The notes below the pieces were generated by a model, which was not told the origin of the DNA, did no database searches, and saw only the letters and a list, made by a program, of their open reading frames with translations. The translations under genes were made by a program, and so were the position numbers. From Alphaproteobacteria bacterium (GTDB lineage Bacteria; Pseudomonadota; Alphaproteobacteria; Micavibrionales; Micavibrionaceae), in contig JAUILO010000055.1 of NCBI GenBank assembly GCA_030432775.1, forward strand, positions 1 through 14,608: 14,608 nucleotides of DNA, in the 5' to 3' direction. Shown here one piece after another: positions 6,417-12,671 of this stretch (position 1 is the stretch's first letter; each line of letters begins with the position of its first letter).

Positions 6417-7061
6417 ATGTCGGAAGAAGACGGCGAAGAGAACACAGAAGAAGGTATTGAGGGCGCTGAAGGTGCTGACGGTGAAGAAGGCAGCGGTAAA
6501 TCCGGCATGAGCGCCAAAAAGATTGTACTGTTCTTTGTGTTGCCATTCTTTTTGCTTGTTGGTGTTGGTGGCGGTCTTTATTTCACAGGTGTGCTGGATT
6601 CTCTTATGGGTAAGGGCGCGGAAATGGAAGAGCATGCCGAGGCGGGCGCTGATGGCGAACACGCAGATGCAACCCATAATGATAAAAAATCCAAAAAATC
6701 CAAGAAAAAAGACGCCCATGGTGGTGATGAACATGGTGATGCTGGCGCTGATTACGGCGCTTATTTCCTTCAGATACCGAATATGATTGTGAATTTAAGT
6801 TCCGAAGACGGACAGACACGTTATTTGCGTTTGAGTGTGCAGCTTGAACTAGCCAGTGAAGAGGATAAAAATATGGTTGAAGCCGTGATGCCGCGCGTGG
6901 TGGATCAGTTTCAGACGTATCTACGCGAGCTTCGAATTCGTGATTTGCGCGGTTCACAAGGGATTTACAGATTACAAATGGAGCTGCTCTCTCGTGTGAA
7001 CGCGGCGGCATATCCGGTTGAAGTTCAAGATGTTCTCTTTCAGGAGATTTTGATACAATAA
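6417..7061 (+). CDS. fliL: Flagellar basal body-associated protein FliL
   Basis: FliL is a single-pass inner-membrane protein that associates with the stator and helps it carry load. The 214 residues divide into an acidic cytoplasmic tail (1-30), a transmembrane helix (about 35-57, IVLFFVLPFFLLVGVGGG), a periplasmic linker (about 66-112) and the conserved domain (about 115-214, from YFLQIPNMIVNL through YLRLSVQLEL to VQDVLFQEILIQ). The linker is unusual: it has histidines at 73, 81, 87, 101 and 106 among Asp/Glu, plus a lysine-rich block at 90-98. AGGAG sits 6 bases before the ATG. It is first in the rightward unit; a 104-bp gap with a separate sigma-54-type promoter precedes fliM. Confidence 0.93.
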   Translation: MSEEDGEENTEEGIEGAEGADGEEGSGKSGMSAKKIVLFFVLPFFLLVGVGGGLYFTGVLDSLMGKGAEMEEHAEAGADGEHADATHNDKKSKKSKKKDAHGGDEHGDAGADYGAYFLQIPNMIVNLSSEDGQTRYLRLSVQLELASEEDKNMVEAVMPRVVDQFQTYLRELRIRDLRGSQGIYRLQMELLSRVNAAAYPVEVQDVLFQEILIQ

Positions 7062-7080
7062 TCTATTGGCAATCTGTTTG

Positions 7081-7097
7081 TTGGCCCAAAATATGCA
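7081..7097 (+). promoter_or_regulatory. Sigma-54 promoter for fliM
   Basis: TTGGCCCAAAATATGCA has GG (7083-7084) and GC (7095-7096) exactly 10 bases apart with TTGGC and GCA flanks. Transcription would start near 7108, giving a leader of about 58 bases. It would let fliM and downstream genes be expressed independently of fliL. Confidence 0.75.
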
Positions 7098-7165
7098 AGG
7101 GTGGTGACGGGTTGATCGAATTTTAAACGAAGCTTATGAGAAGAAAGCTGTAGGCAAGGAGTAAA

Positions 7166-8293
7166 ATGGCAGACGACGTCGAAGAGATGAGCGAAGAAGA
7201 AAAAGCCATGATGGAAGAGTGGGAAAACATGGCTGGCGACTCTGATGATGAATCAGAGGCGGAGGATTCTGGCGACGAAATGCCTGCTTTTGATGGCGGC
7301 GGTGGCAATAGCGGTGAAGGTGATAATGCCCGCGTTCTTAATCAGGACGAAATAGATAGTCTGTTAGGTTTTGATGATGATGCTGTTGGCGGCGGTGAGA
7401 CCTCTGGCGTGATGGCGTTGATCAATTCGGCTATGGTGAATTATGAGCGTTTGCCGATGCTGGATATTGTGTTTGACCGTCTGGTACGCTTGATGTCGAC
7501 ATCTTTGCGTAATTTGACGTCTGACAATGTTGAGGTTAGCCTTGATCAGGTTTCAACTGTGCGTTTTGGCGATTATATGAATTCCATTCCTTTGCCTGCG
7601 ATGCTTTCGGTGTTCAAAGCCGAAGAGTGGGATAACCATGGTTTGTTAACGGTTGATAGTGCGTTGATCTATTCGATTGTGGATGTGCTGCTTGGAGGAC
7701 GTAAGGGTACGCCTGCCGTTCGTGTGGAAGGGCGACCTTATACTACAATTGAAACAAAGCTGGTTGAACGGATGGTTTCTGTCACGTTGGGTGATTTATC
7801 TTCCGCCTTTGATCCGCTATCTCCGGTTAGTTTCTCGTTAGACCGTATGGAGACAAACCCACGTTTTGCAACAATTACACAAAGCGGAAATGCCAGTGTA
7901 TTAGCGCGTTTGCGTGTTGATATGGGGGATCGCGGTGGCCGTATTGAAATTTTAATTCCTTATGCAACGCTGGAGCCAATTCGTGAGCTGCTTTTGCAGA
8001 TGTTCATGGGGGAAAAATTTGGACGGGATTCGATTTGGGAAACCCACTTGACGCAAGAGCTTTATAAAACGGATGTAAAATTACAAGCTGTTCTTGGCGA
8101 AAAAACAGTATCACTTGATGAAATGCTTAACTGGAAAGTTGGCAGTAAGGTGATGTTTAACACAACGGTTGATGATGAACTTGAACTGCGTTGTGGTGAT
8201 TTTCCTTTGTTTAGGGGGCCGGTTGGGCAGAAGCAAGATAGTATTGCTGTGCGGATAGAACGTTATATTCCACCTAAAGAAGATGATGATTGA
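7166..8293 (+). CDS. fliM: Flagellar motor switch protein FliM
   Basis: FliM is the C-ring protein that binds phosphorylated CheY and transmits the switching signal. At 375 residues it is about 40 longer than the E. coli protein. The extra length is an acidic N-terminal tail (1-54) containing EEKAMMEEWENMAG. The CheY-docking motif LNQDEIDSLLGF therefore lies at 58-69 rather than at the very N-terminus. The middle domain has FGDYMNSIPLPAMLSVF (134-150) and IVDVLLGGRKG (171-181). The C-terminal SpoA-like domain covers about 296-370 with LNWKVGSKVMF and LRCGDFPLFRGPVG. AAGGAG supports the start. It lies downstream of its own sigma-54-type promoter. Confidence 0.96.
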   Translation: MADDVEEMSEEEKAMMEEWENMAGDSDDESEAEDSGDEMPAFDGGGGNSGEGDNARVLNQDEIDSLLGFDDDAVGGGETSGVMALINSAMVNYERLPMLDIVFDRLVRLMSTSLRNLTSDNVEVSLDQVSTVRFGDYMNSIPLPAMLSVFKAEEWDNHGLLTVDSALIYSIVDVLLGGRKGTPAVRVEGRPYTTIETKLVERMVSVTLGDLSSAFDPLSPVSFSLDRMETNPRFATITQSGNASVLARLRVDMGDRGGRIEILIPYATLEPIRELLLQMFMGEKFGRDSIWETHLTQELYKTDVKLQAVLGEKTVSLDEMLNWKVGSKVMFNTTVDDELELRCGDFPLFRGPVGQKQDSIAVRIERYIPPKEDDD

Positions 8294-8309
8294 TAATCAA
8301 TAATTAATG

Positions 8310-8345
8310 TTTAGAGCGCAATATCTCTGCGCATTAAATATTTTT
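8310..8345 (+). terminator. Weak hairpin after fliM (possible attenuator)
   Basis: GCGCA (8316-8320) pairs with TGCGC (8328-8332) around a 7-base loop. Outer TTTA/TAAA arms extend the stem past a 2x2 internal loop, and a T-rich stretch (8339-8345) follows. The stem is short and the T run interrupted, so it may only reduce read-through into the next gene 71 bp downstream of fliM. Confidence 0.3.
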
Positions 8346-8363
8346 AACGAATAAAGAGTTATA

Positions 8364-8945
8364 ATGGATAGCATGGATAACTTATTTCCCTTGGTACTGG
8401 ATGGCATCATACTGGTGCTGTTGGTCGGCACAATGGTGTTTTCGGCTCGTCTTTCTATATATCTGAAAAGTTTCCGCGATAGCCGCCATGGCCTTGAGGT
8501 GCTTGTAAAGGAGCTGTCGGGTAGTATTGATAAAGCTGATCGTTCCATTCAATCCCTTAGTGCACGCAGCCATGAAACCGGTAAGGATATTCAGGCCGCT
8601 ATTGATGATGCTGTGCGATTAAAAGATGAGTTACAGCTCATGAATGAATATGGTGATAAGCTTGCTGTTCGTCTTGAAAAGTTACTGGAAAAGCGCGGTG
8701 ATGTTCCGTCAGATCCGGAGCGCAGTCCTGTACCTTCGTTTTCCACTATTGATGATAGTGTGAGCGAGCATATTGGTGATACCAGTGAAGGTATATTCCG
8801 CATTCGTGACATTGATGTTGATCGCGGTGAGGTTGATAGTGGTCTTGAATTTGGCGGCGATGAAGAATTTAGTAGTCAGGCTGAAAAGGATTTGTATAAC
8901 GCCTTACGCCACAATGAAAAGAATAAAACCGGGAGCATGTCATGA
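8364..8945 (+). CDS. DUF6468-type membrane protein of alphaproteobacterial flagellar clusters
   Basis: This 193-residue protein matches what I recognise as the DUF6468 type, found between fliM and a MotE-like gene in alphaproteobacterial flagellar clusters. No biochemical role is known to me. One transmembrane helix lies at about 8-30 (LVLDGIILVLLVGTMVFS), followed by a charged, probably coiled-coil helix at about 38-112, an acidic linker, and a conserved-looking C-terminal motif SQAEKDLYNALR (171-182). A second in-frame ATG lies 3 codons in; neither start has a strong ribosome site. Its stop overlaps the next gene by 4 bases (ATGA), indicating translational coupling. The topology is compatible with a scaffold at the motor, but that is inference. 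Confidence 0.8.
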   Translation: MDSMDNLFPLVLDGIILVLLVGTMVFSARLSIYLKSFRDSRHGLEVLVKELSGSIDKADRSIQSLSARSHETGKDIQAAIDDAVRLKDELQLMNEYGDKLAVRLEKLLEKRGDVPSDPERSPVPSFSTIDDSVSEHIGDTSEGIFRIRDIDVDRGEVDSGLEFGGDEEFSSQAEKDLYNALRHNEKNKTGSMS

Positions 8946-9673
8946 AATTGATACGCCGGTTAATATCCAGAGTGCGCGTTTTGCCATTACTGCTTATTTT
9001 TGCTGCGTTGGCTTTTGCTGTGCGTTTGGGTGATTTTATGGTTGGTATTGGAGAGTATAATACCGCATACGCACAGCATGAATCCTCCGAAGATCATGCA
9101 CAGATGCAGCCGGATGAAATGGAGCATCCGATGGATGTCTCAGGTGCCAGCATGGATATGGATCCTGACGCGGAGATGTCCGGTGATGAAATGGGCGGGG
9201 ATGCTTCAGGTGAGGGTATGGAAAAATGGCAAGATGCCAGTGAAGACAGCTTTGATTATTCGGATACTAATGTCGAATTGTTCAGAGATCTGGCGGAACG
9301 TCGTCGTAATTTGGAAAAACGCGAAAAAGAACTTGCCATGAAAGAGGCGCTTTTGAACGCTGCGCAAAAAGAACTGGATCAAAAGGTCAGAGAGCTTACT
9401 GCCATACGTGATGAAATGCGCGATATGATGAAAGAGCAGGATGAGGCGAGTAATCAGCGCATTGAAAGTCTTGTAAAGGTATACGAAGGTATGAAGGCAA
9501 AAGATGCCGCCAGAATTTTTAACACACTTGATTTGGACGTTCTTGTTGATGTGATGGGGAAGATGTCGGAGCGTAAGCTCTCGCCCATACTGGCGCAGAT
9601 GGATCCAGAGAGAGCCAGAACAATTACCTTGATGCTTGTACAAAGCAACACGTTACCATCAATTGTCCAGTAA
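8942..9673 (+). CDS. MotE-family periplasmic protein (MgtE-N-like C-terminus)
   Basis: The 243-residue protein has an N-terminal signal or anchor (basic 1-12, hydrophobic 13-28; possible cleavage after AYA at 44), a Met/Asp-rich linker (50-105), a heptad-rich helix (110-178) and a C-terminal MgtE-N-like domain (about 179-243) with YEGMKAKDAARIFNTLDLDV and MSERKLSPILAQMDPERAR. That last domain is the signature of the MotE family; in Sinorhizobium MotE acts as a periplasmic chaperone for the stator partner MotC. No motC is visible here, so the client is unknown. The linker carries eight Met between 55 and 93 plus His46, His52 and His62. It overlaps the upstream gene by 4 bases and is followed by a 196-bp gap. 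Confidence 0.85.
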   Translation: MKLIRRLISRVRVLPLLLIFAALAFAVRLGDFMVGIGEYNTAYAQHESSEDHAQMQPDEMEHPMDVSGASMDMDPDAEMSGDEMGGDASGEGMEKWQDASEDSFDYSDTNVELFRDLAERRRNLEKREKELAMKEALLNAAQKELDQKVRELTAIRDEMRDMMKEQDEASNQRIESLVKVYEGMKAKDAARIFNTLDLDVLVDVMGKMSERKLSPILAQMDPERARTITLMLVQSNTLPSIVQ

Positions 9674-9869
9674 CTGATTTTGAGGCGCGTAAAAAGATAG
9701 AATAGTCTTTTGAAAACGTGATTTTTCGTTGTAATCTAGGCGGATAAGTTTTCTAGCGTTTTCTTTAAGTCTTTTAGGTCAATACGTAGAATTTTATAGT
9801 TTTTGTTTTTTATGCTCTGCTGGAGCAGTATGAATATAGTTGGTAAAGTTAATTTTAAGGAGAAGTGAA
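9674..9869. other. Gap before cheY; possible separate promoter
   Basis: This 196-bp AT-rich gap lies between the motE-like gene and cheY. No sigma-54 GG-N10-GC pair was found. A weak -35/-10 candidate is TTGAAA (9710-9715) and TAATCT (9732-9737), 16 bases apart. A tight inverted repeat CTGCT-GG-AGCAG (9817-9828) precedes cheY by about 40 bp. The gap may separate a chemotaxis unit from the switch genes. Confidence 0.4.
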
Positions 9870-10259
9870 GTGTCTGTAGATAAGGATATGAATGTATTGA
9901 TCGTTGACGATTATAAGACGATGTTACGTATTATCAAAAACCTGTTGGGTCAATTAGGCTTTAAAAATGTAGATGAAGCCACAGACGGCACAATGGCACT
10001 GGAGCTTTTAAAGGGAAAAAATTACGGTCTGATTATTTCTGACTGGAATATGGAGCCTATGACTGGCCTTGAGCTGCTTAAAACAATTCGCGGCAGTAAT
10101 GATAACTGCAAAAGTGTTCCTTTCATTATGATTACAGCAGAAAGCAAAACTGAAAACGTTATTGCTGCAAGAGAAGCTGGTGTCAACAACTATATCGTTA
10201 AGCCATTTAACGCAGAGACATTGAAGCAAAAAATGACAAGTGTTCTTGGTGAATTCTAG
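9870..10259 (+). CDS. cheY: Chemotaxis response regulator CheY
   Basis: This single-domain receiver is a CheY: when phosphorylated it binds FliM and biases rotation. The start is the GTG at 9870, with AAGGAG 7 bases upstream; the in-frame ATG at 9840 has no such site. The product is 129 residues, the normal length. Key residues are all present: acidic pair D13/D14, phosphoacceptor D58 in ISDWNMEPMTGLELL, T89, Y108 and K111 in the KPF motif. The DWNM context is typical of motor CheY proteins rather than general receivers. It is followed after 64 bp by cheZ and lies three genes after fliM, its switch target; the kinase CheA is not in the window. Confidence 0.94.
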   Translation: MSVDKDMNVLIVDDYKTMLRIIKNLLGQLGFKNVDEATDGTMALELLKGKNYGLIISDWNMEPMTGLELLKTIRGSNDNCKSVPFIMITAESKTENVIAAREAGVNNYIVKPFNAETLKQKMTSVLGEF

Positions 10260-10323
10260 TCTGTTAATTTTTTGTTACAACTGTTGAGTGTACAATATTT
10301 GTTTGCAAAAGTTAGGTGGGGAT

Positions 10324-10947
10324 ATGCCGGAAAAATTAGATATAGATAGTTTGGTTCAAGAAGGGCCGTTTGAACGCGACGAAGTTGTGCGCATGATAGA
10401 CTCTGTTGTCCGTAAGGTCAGCATATCCGGCATAGATAATGAAGGTGCCGGTATTGTTTCTGACATTCAGGAATTGGGACAAATTATCGAACAGATGCGC
10501 CGTGATATTGGGCGTTCGGGCGTTGGCGATATTAAAGACAAGCATATTCCAACGGCAACAGACGAGCTTGATGCTGTTGTCGGTTCCACAGAAGATGCAA
10601 CAGGCGCGATAATGGATGCTTGTGAAGCTATTCAAGGCTTTGTTAGTGAAAGTGGCGGCGCTGTGTCTGACAAGATTGATGCAGAAGTGATCAAGATTTT
10701 TGAAGCGTGTTCTTTTCAGGATATTACGGGACAACGTATTTCTAAGGTCGTAGGGACGTTGAAAGAAATCGAAGCCAAGGTTGCTGTTATTCTGGATGCG
10801 CTTGGCGGCGCAATTCCTGCAAGTTCGGAAGGTGCTGGTGATGCCACTGCCACAGATTCGGAGGCTGACCTATTGAATGGCCCGCAAATGCCAGGTGAAG
10901 GCGTGTCCCAATCCGATGTTGACAAGCTATTATCCGATTTTGATTAG
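10324..10947 (+). CDS. cheZ: CheY-P phosphatase CheZ
   Basis: CheZ removes the phosphate from CheY-P. The ATG at 10324 is chosen because AGGTGGGG precedes it closely; the longer frame from 10288 lacks a ribosome site. The product is 207 residues. The four-helix-bundle region carries TATDELDAVVGSTEDATGAI (about 77-96) and the catalytic motif FQDITGQRI (131-139), in which D133 and Q137 correspond to E. coli D143 and Q147. A flexible acidic linker (162-194) leads to a C-terminal CheY-binding peptide SQSDVDKLLSDFD (195-207), comparable to VDDLLDSLGF in E. coli. The placement directly after cheY supports the call. Confidence 0.93.
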   Translation: MPEKLDIDSLVQEGPFERDEVVRMIDSVVRKVSISGIDNEGAGIVSDIQELGQIIEQMRRDIGRSGVGDIKDKHIPTATDELDAVVGSTEDATGAIMDACEAIQGFVSESGGAVSDKIDAEVIKIFEACSFQDITGQRISKVVGTLKEIEAKVAVILDALGGAIPASSEGAGDATATDSEADLLNGPQMPGEGVSQSDVDKLLSDFD

Positions 10948-10994
10948 ATTGCTCGTCAGTTACTTCTGTCTAAATCATAAATTTTCGAAAAGAT

Positions 10995-11738
10995 ATGAAG
11001 GTTATGAGAGATAAACAAAGAAAAAGGCCAGAGCCAGAAGATGAATCAAACGGTTTATCAGAACAGCTGCTTTCATTGTCTTTGTTTATTGTTTTGCTCG
11101 CATTTTTCATTGTTTTGAACGGCGTGTCTTCTATGGATGAGGGCAAAATACGTGAAACCGTGAGCAGTATCGGTTTTGCTTTTGGTACACGTATTGAAGC
11201 TACGGGCGGTTTTGAAGGTACTGAATCTTCGGAAAATGACAATGTCGATCAATCCACCAATGAAGGAAATGTTGTCGAACGCATGCAGGCGTTGTTTAAT
11301 GCAAGTTTTCCAGGGCATAAACCAACGGTAAGCGAAGAAAATGGTATTTTGCATGTGCAAGTGCCGATGGATGATTTCGAGGCAGCTATTAACAAGACGT
11401 TGCAATTGGGATCACGGGCATTGAATGCGGAATATGGTGAATATTTGTTGGCAACGCTTGTTGTTCTTATTAACCGCGCAGAAGATGAACCATCTTACCG
11501 GATGGATATTATTTATAATATCGATAGCAATCCAGCTGAGCTGCAAAATGATAGTCCGCAAGAGATCGCGCAAGAGCTTGCACGGGTGAGCAAGATGGCA
11601 ACCAATATTCAGAAGATCGGTTTGCCACACTCACTTCTAAGTGCGGGGCTGAGTAAAGGCAAACATAACACACTGGATATTTATTTTTACCCTAGTTTAC
11701 AGGCAAGTGAGGTGAGTGCTGATGTCATCACTCAATAA
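10995..11738 (+). CDS. MotB-like protein lacking the proton-binding aspartate
   Basis: This 247-residue protein has the MotB layout: a short charged cytoplasmic tail (1-23), one transmembrane helix (about 24-44, LLSLSLFIVLLAFFIVLNGV), a plug-like amphipathic segment (MDEGKIRETVSSIGFAFG, 47-64), a linker, and a C-terminal domain (about 116-235) that resembles a strongly diverged OmpA-like fold. Aligned on the FF pair with the next gene product, the essential Asp position is Ser29, and no other acidic residue lies in the helix. It therefore should not conduct protons alone. No GHTD-type peptidoglycan motif is visible. Its end overlaps the next MotB-like gene by 17 bp, suggesting paired synthesis. 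It may be an accessory or partner subunit. The start has a weak ribosome site. Confidence 0.75.
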   Translation: MKVMRDKQRKRPEPEDESNGLSEQLLSLSLFIVLLAFFIVLNGVSSMDEGKIRETVSSIGFAFGTRIEATGGFEGTESSENDNVDQSTNEGNVVERMQALFNASFPGHKPTVSEENGILHVQVPMDDFEAAINKTLQLGSRALNAEYGEYLLATLVVLINRAEDEPSYRMDIIYNIDSNPAELQNDSPQEIAQELARVSKMATNIQKIGLPHSLLSAGLSKGKHNTLDIYFYPSLQASEVSADVITQ

Positions 11739-12540
11739 AAGCCTGCATTCAAAAGGAAGTGCAAACGGTAATGGCGGTGCTGGAGATGCATCGCTGAAAA
11801 GGCGTAAGAAAGAAGATCAAGAAGCCAAAGCTTCATATCTTTGGCTTGTCTCTTTTACCGATGTTATGGCGTTGATGTTGACCTTCTTTGTGCTTCTTTT
11901 TTCAATGTCTGAACCAAAGACGCAAGATTGGGCCGGTATTACAACGGCAATGTATGACCAGTTTAATCAGCATAAGGGCGGTAAGCTTGAAAAGGGTAAG
12001 GAAGATGTCATTAATATTGATAAGATCAATTTTAGCAAAGCGCTGAATTTGTCTTATGTCGAGGCGCTTCTTGAATCCGAGATCAGAGATAACGAAAGAT
12101 TAAATGGCGTAACGATTTCAAATAGAAAGCGCTTTTTGTTGATTACTATTCCATCGTCCTTGATTTTTGAAGGGGTTGAGCCGGACATTACCGATGATGG
12201 CAGGCGCAAATTATATGCGATGGCTGGATTGCTATCGCGGATTAAAAACCGTGTTGAGGTTGTCGGTTATTCCAGTCCGAGTGAGAGTAATGTGTCGTGG
12301 GAGTTATCGATGCAGCGTTCATCAACGGTGGCGGGCATATTACAGAACGCCGGTTATACCAAGAGCATCATTGTGCGCGGACGTGTCGTCATGGAAACGC
12401 CGGAAGAACTTCGTAGACTGGCATTAGATGCAGGACTTGGCCCTGAGGAGCAGGAATTACAGAAAGCTGCTGACCCTGTGTCGCTGCGCCGAATTGAGGT
12501 CGTTGTGCATGGTGATGATGGCCATGCAATTGGCCGTTAA
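11722..12540 (+). CDS. MotB-like stator protein with degenerate OmpA motif
   Basis: MotB anchors the stator and carries the proton-binding Asp. The ATG at 11722 has GAGGTG 7 bases upstream, so it is preferred to the GTG at 11716; the product is 272 residues. A basic cytoplasmic tail (1-38) leads into a transmembrane helix (about 40-62) with the key Asp47 in SFTDVMALMLTFFVLLFSMS. The C-terminal OmpA-like domain covers about 145-263. Its usual GHTD is replaced by GYSS (182-185), although the later LSMQR (195-199) keeps the Arg. The Asp that binds diaminopimelate in OmpA-like domains therefore appears absent. It overlaps the Asp-less paralogue by 17 bp. No motA is in the window. It could be the main motor MotB or a second stator type. 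Confidence 0.82.
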   Translation: MSSLNKSLHSKGSANGNGGAGDASLKRRKKEDQEAKASYLWLVSFTDVMALMLTFFVLLFSMSEPKTQDWAGITTAMYDQFNQHKGGKLEKGKEDVINIDKINFSKALNLSYVEALLESEIRDNERLNGVTISNRKRFLLITIPSSLIFEGVEPDITDDGRRKLYAMAGLLSRIKNRVEVVGYSSPSESNVSWELSMQRSSTVAGILQNAGYTKSIIVRGRVVMETPEELRRLALDAGLGPEEQELQKAADPVSLRRIEVVVHGDDGHAIGR

Positions 12541-12593
12541 GCATTATCGCTTGAAGTAGCTGTGAAGAGTTACAGGCTTTGTGCTTGTTCGGT

Positions 12594-12613
12594 ATGATTA
12601 CACGTATAATCAT
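12594..12613 (+). promoter_or_regulatory. Inverted repeat with perfect -10 hexamer upstream of the TPR gene
   Basis: ATGATTA (12594-12600) and TAATCAT (12607-12613) form a perfect 7-bp inverted repeat with a 6-base centre. It contains TATAAT (12605-12610), but no good -35 element lies at 16-18 bases. It could be a promoter overlapped by an operator, with transcription starting near 12617, or simple AT-rich symmetry. It would support translation from 12672 rather than 12612. Confidence 0.35.
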
Positions 12614-12671
12614 GTTAGAATATGAAGAGCATCGCTTGTTCTTTGGTTTATCGCGTGGCACTTTGAATTCT

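Noticed and set aside
6363..6734. 123-codon minus-strand frame across the start of fliL, and similar long antisense frames across fliM, cheY and the MotB-like genes
   Set aside because: They lie opposite firmly assigned genes, have no ribosome sites, and their composition follows the codon pattern of the real strand.
9840..9869. ATG start for CheY ten codons upstream
   Set aside because: It would add a basic segment absent from CheY proteins and has no ribosome site; the GTG at 9870 has AAGGAG and gives the standard length.
12555..12600. Sigma-54-like pairs before the AMIN/TPR gene (GG-N10-GT)
   Set aside because: The -12 dinucleotide is GT, not GC, and the flanks do not match; it is not comparable to the four clear promoters.
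12612..12671. Upstream in-frame ATG for the AMIN/TPR gene
   Set aside because: It would add 20 charged residues ahead of a good signal peptide, and it sits within the inverted repeat and -10 element with no ribosome site.
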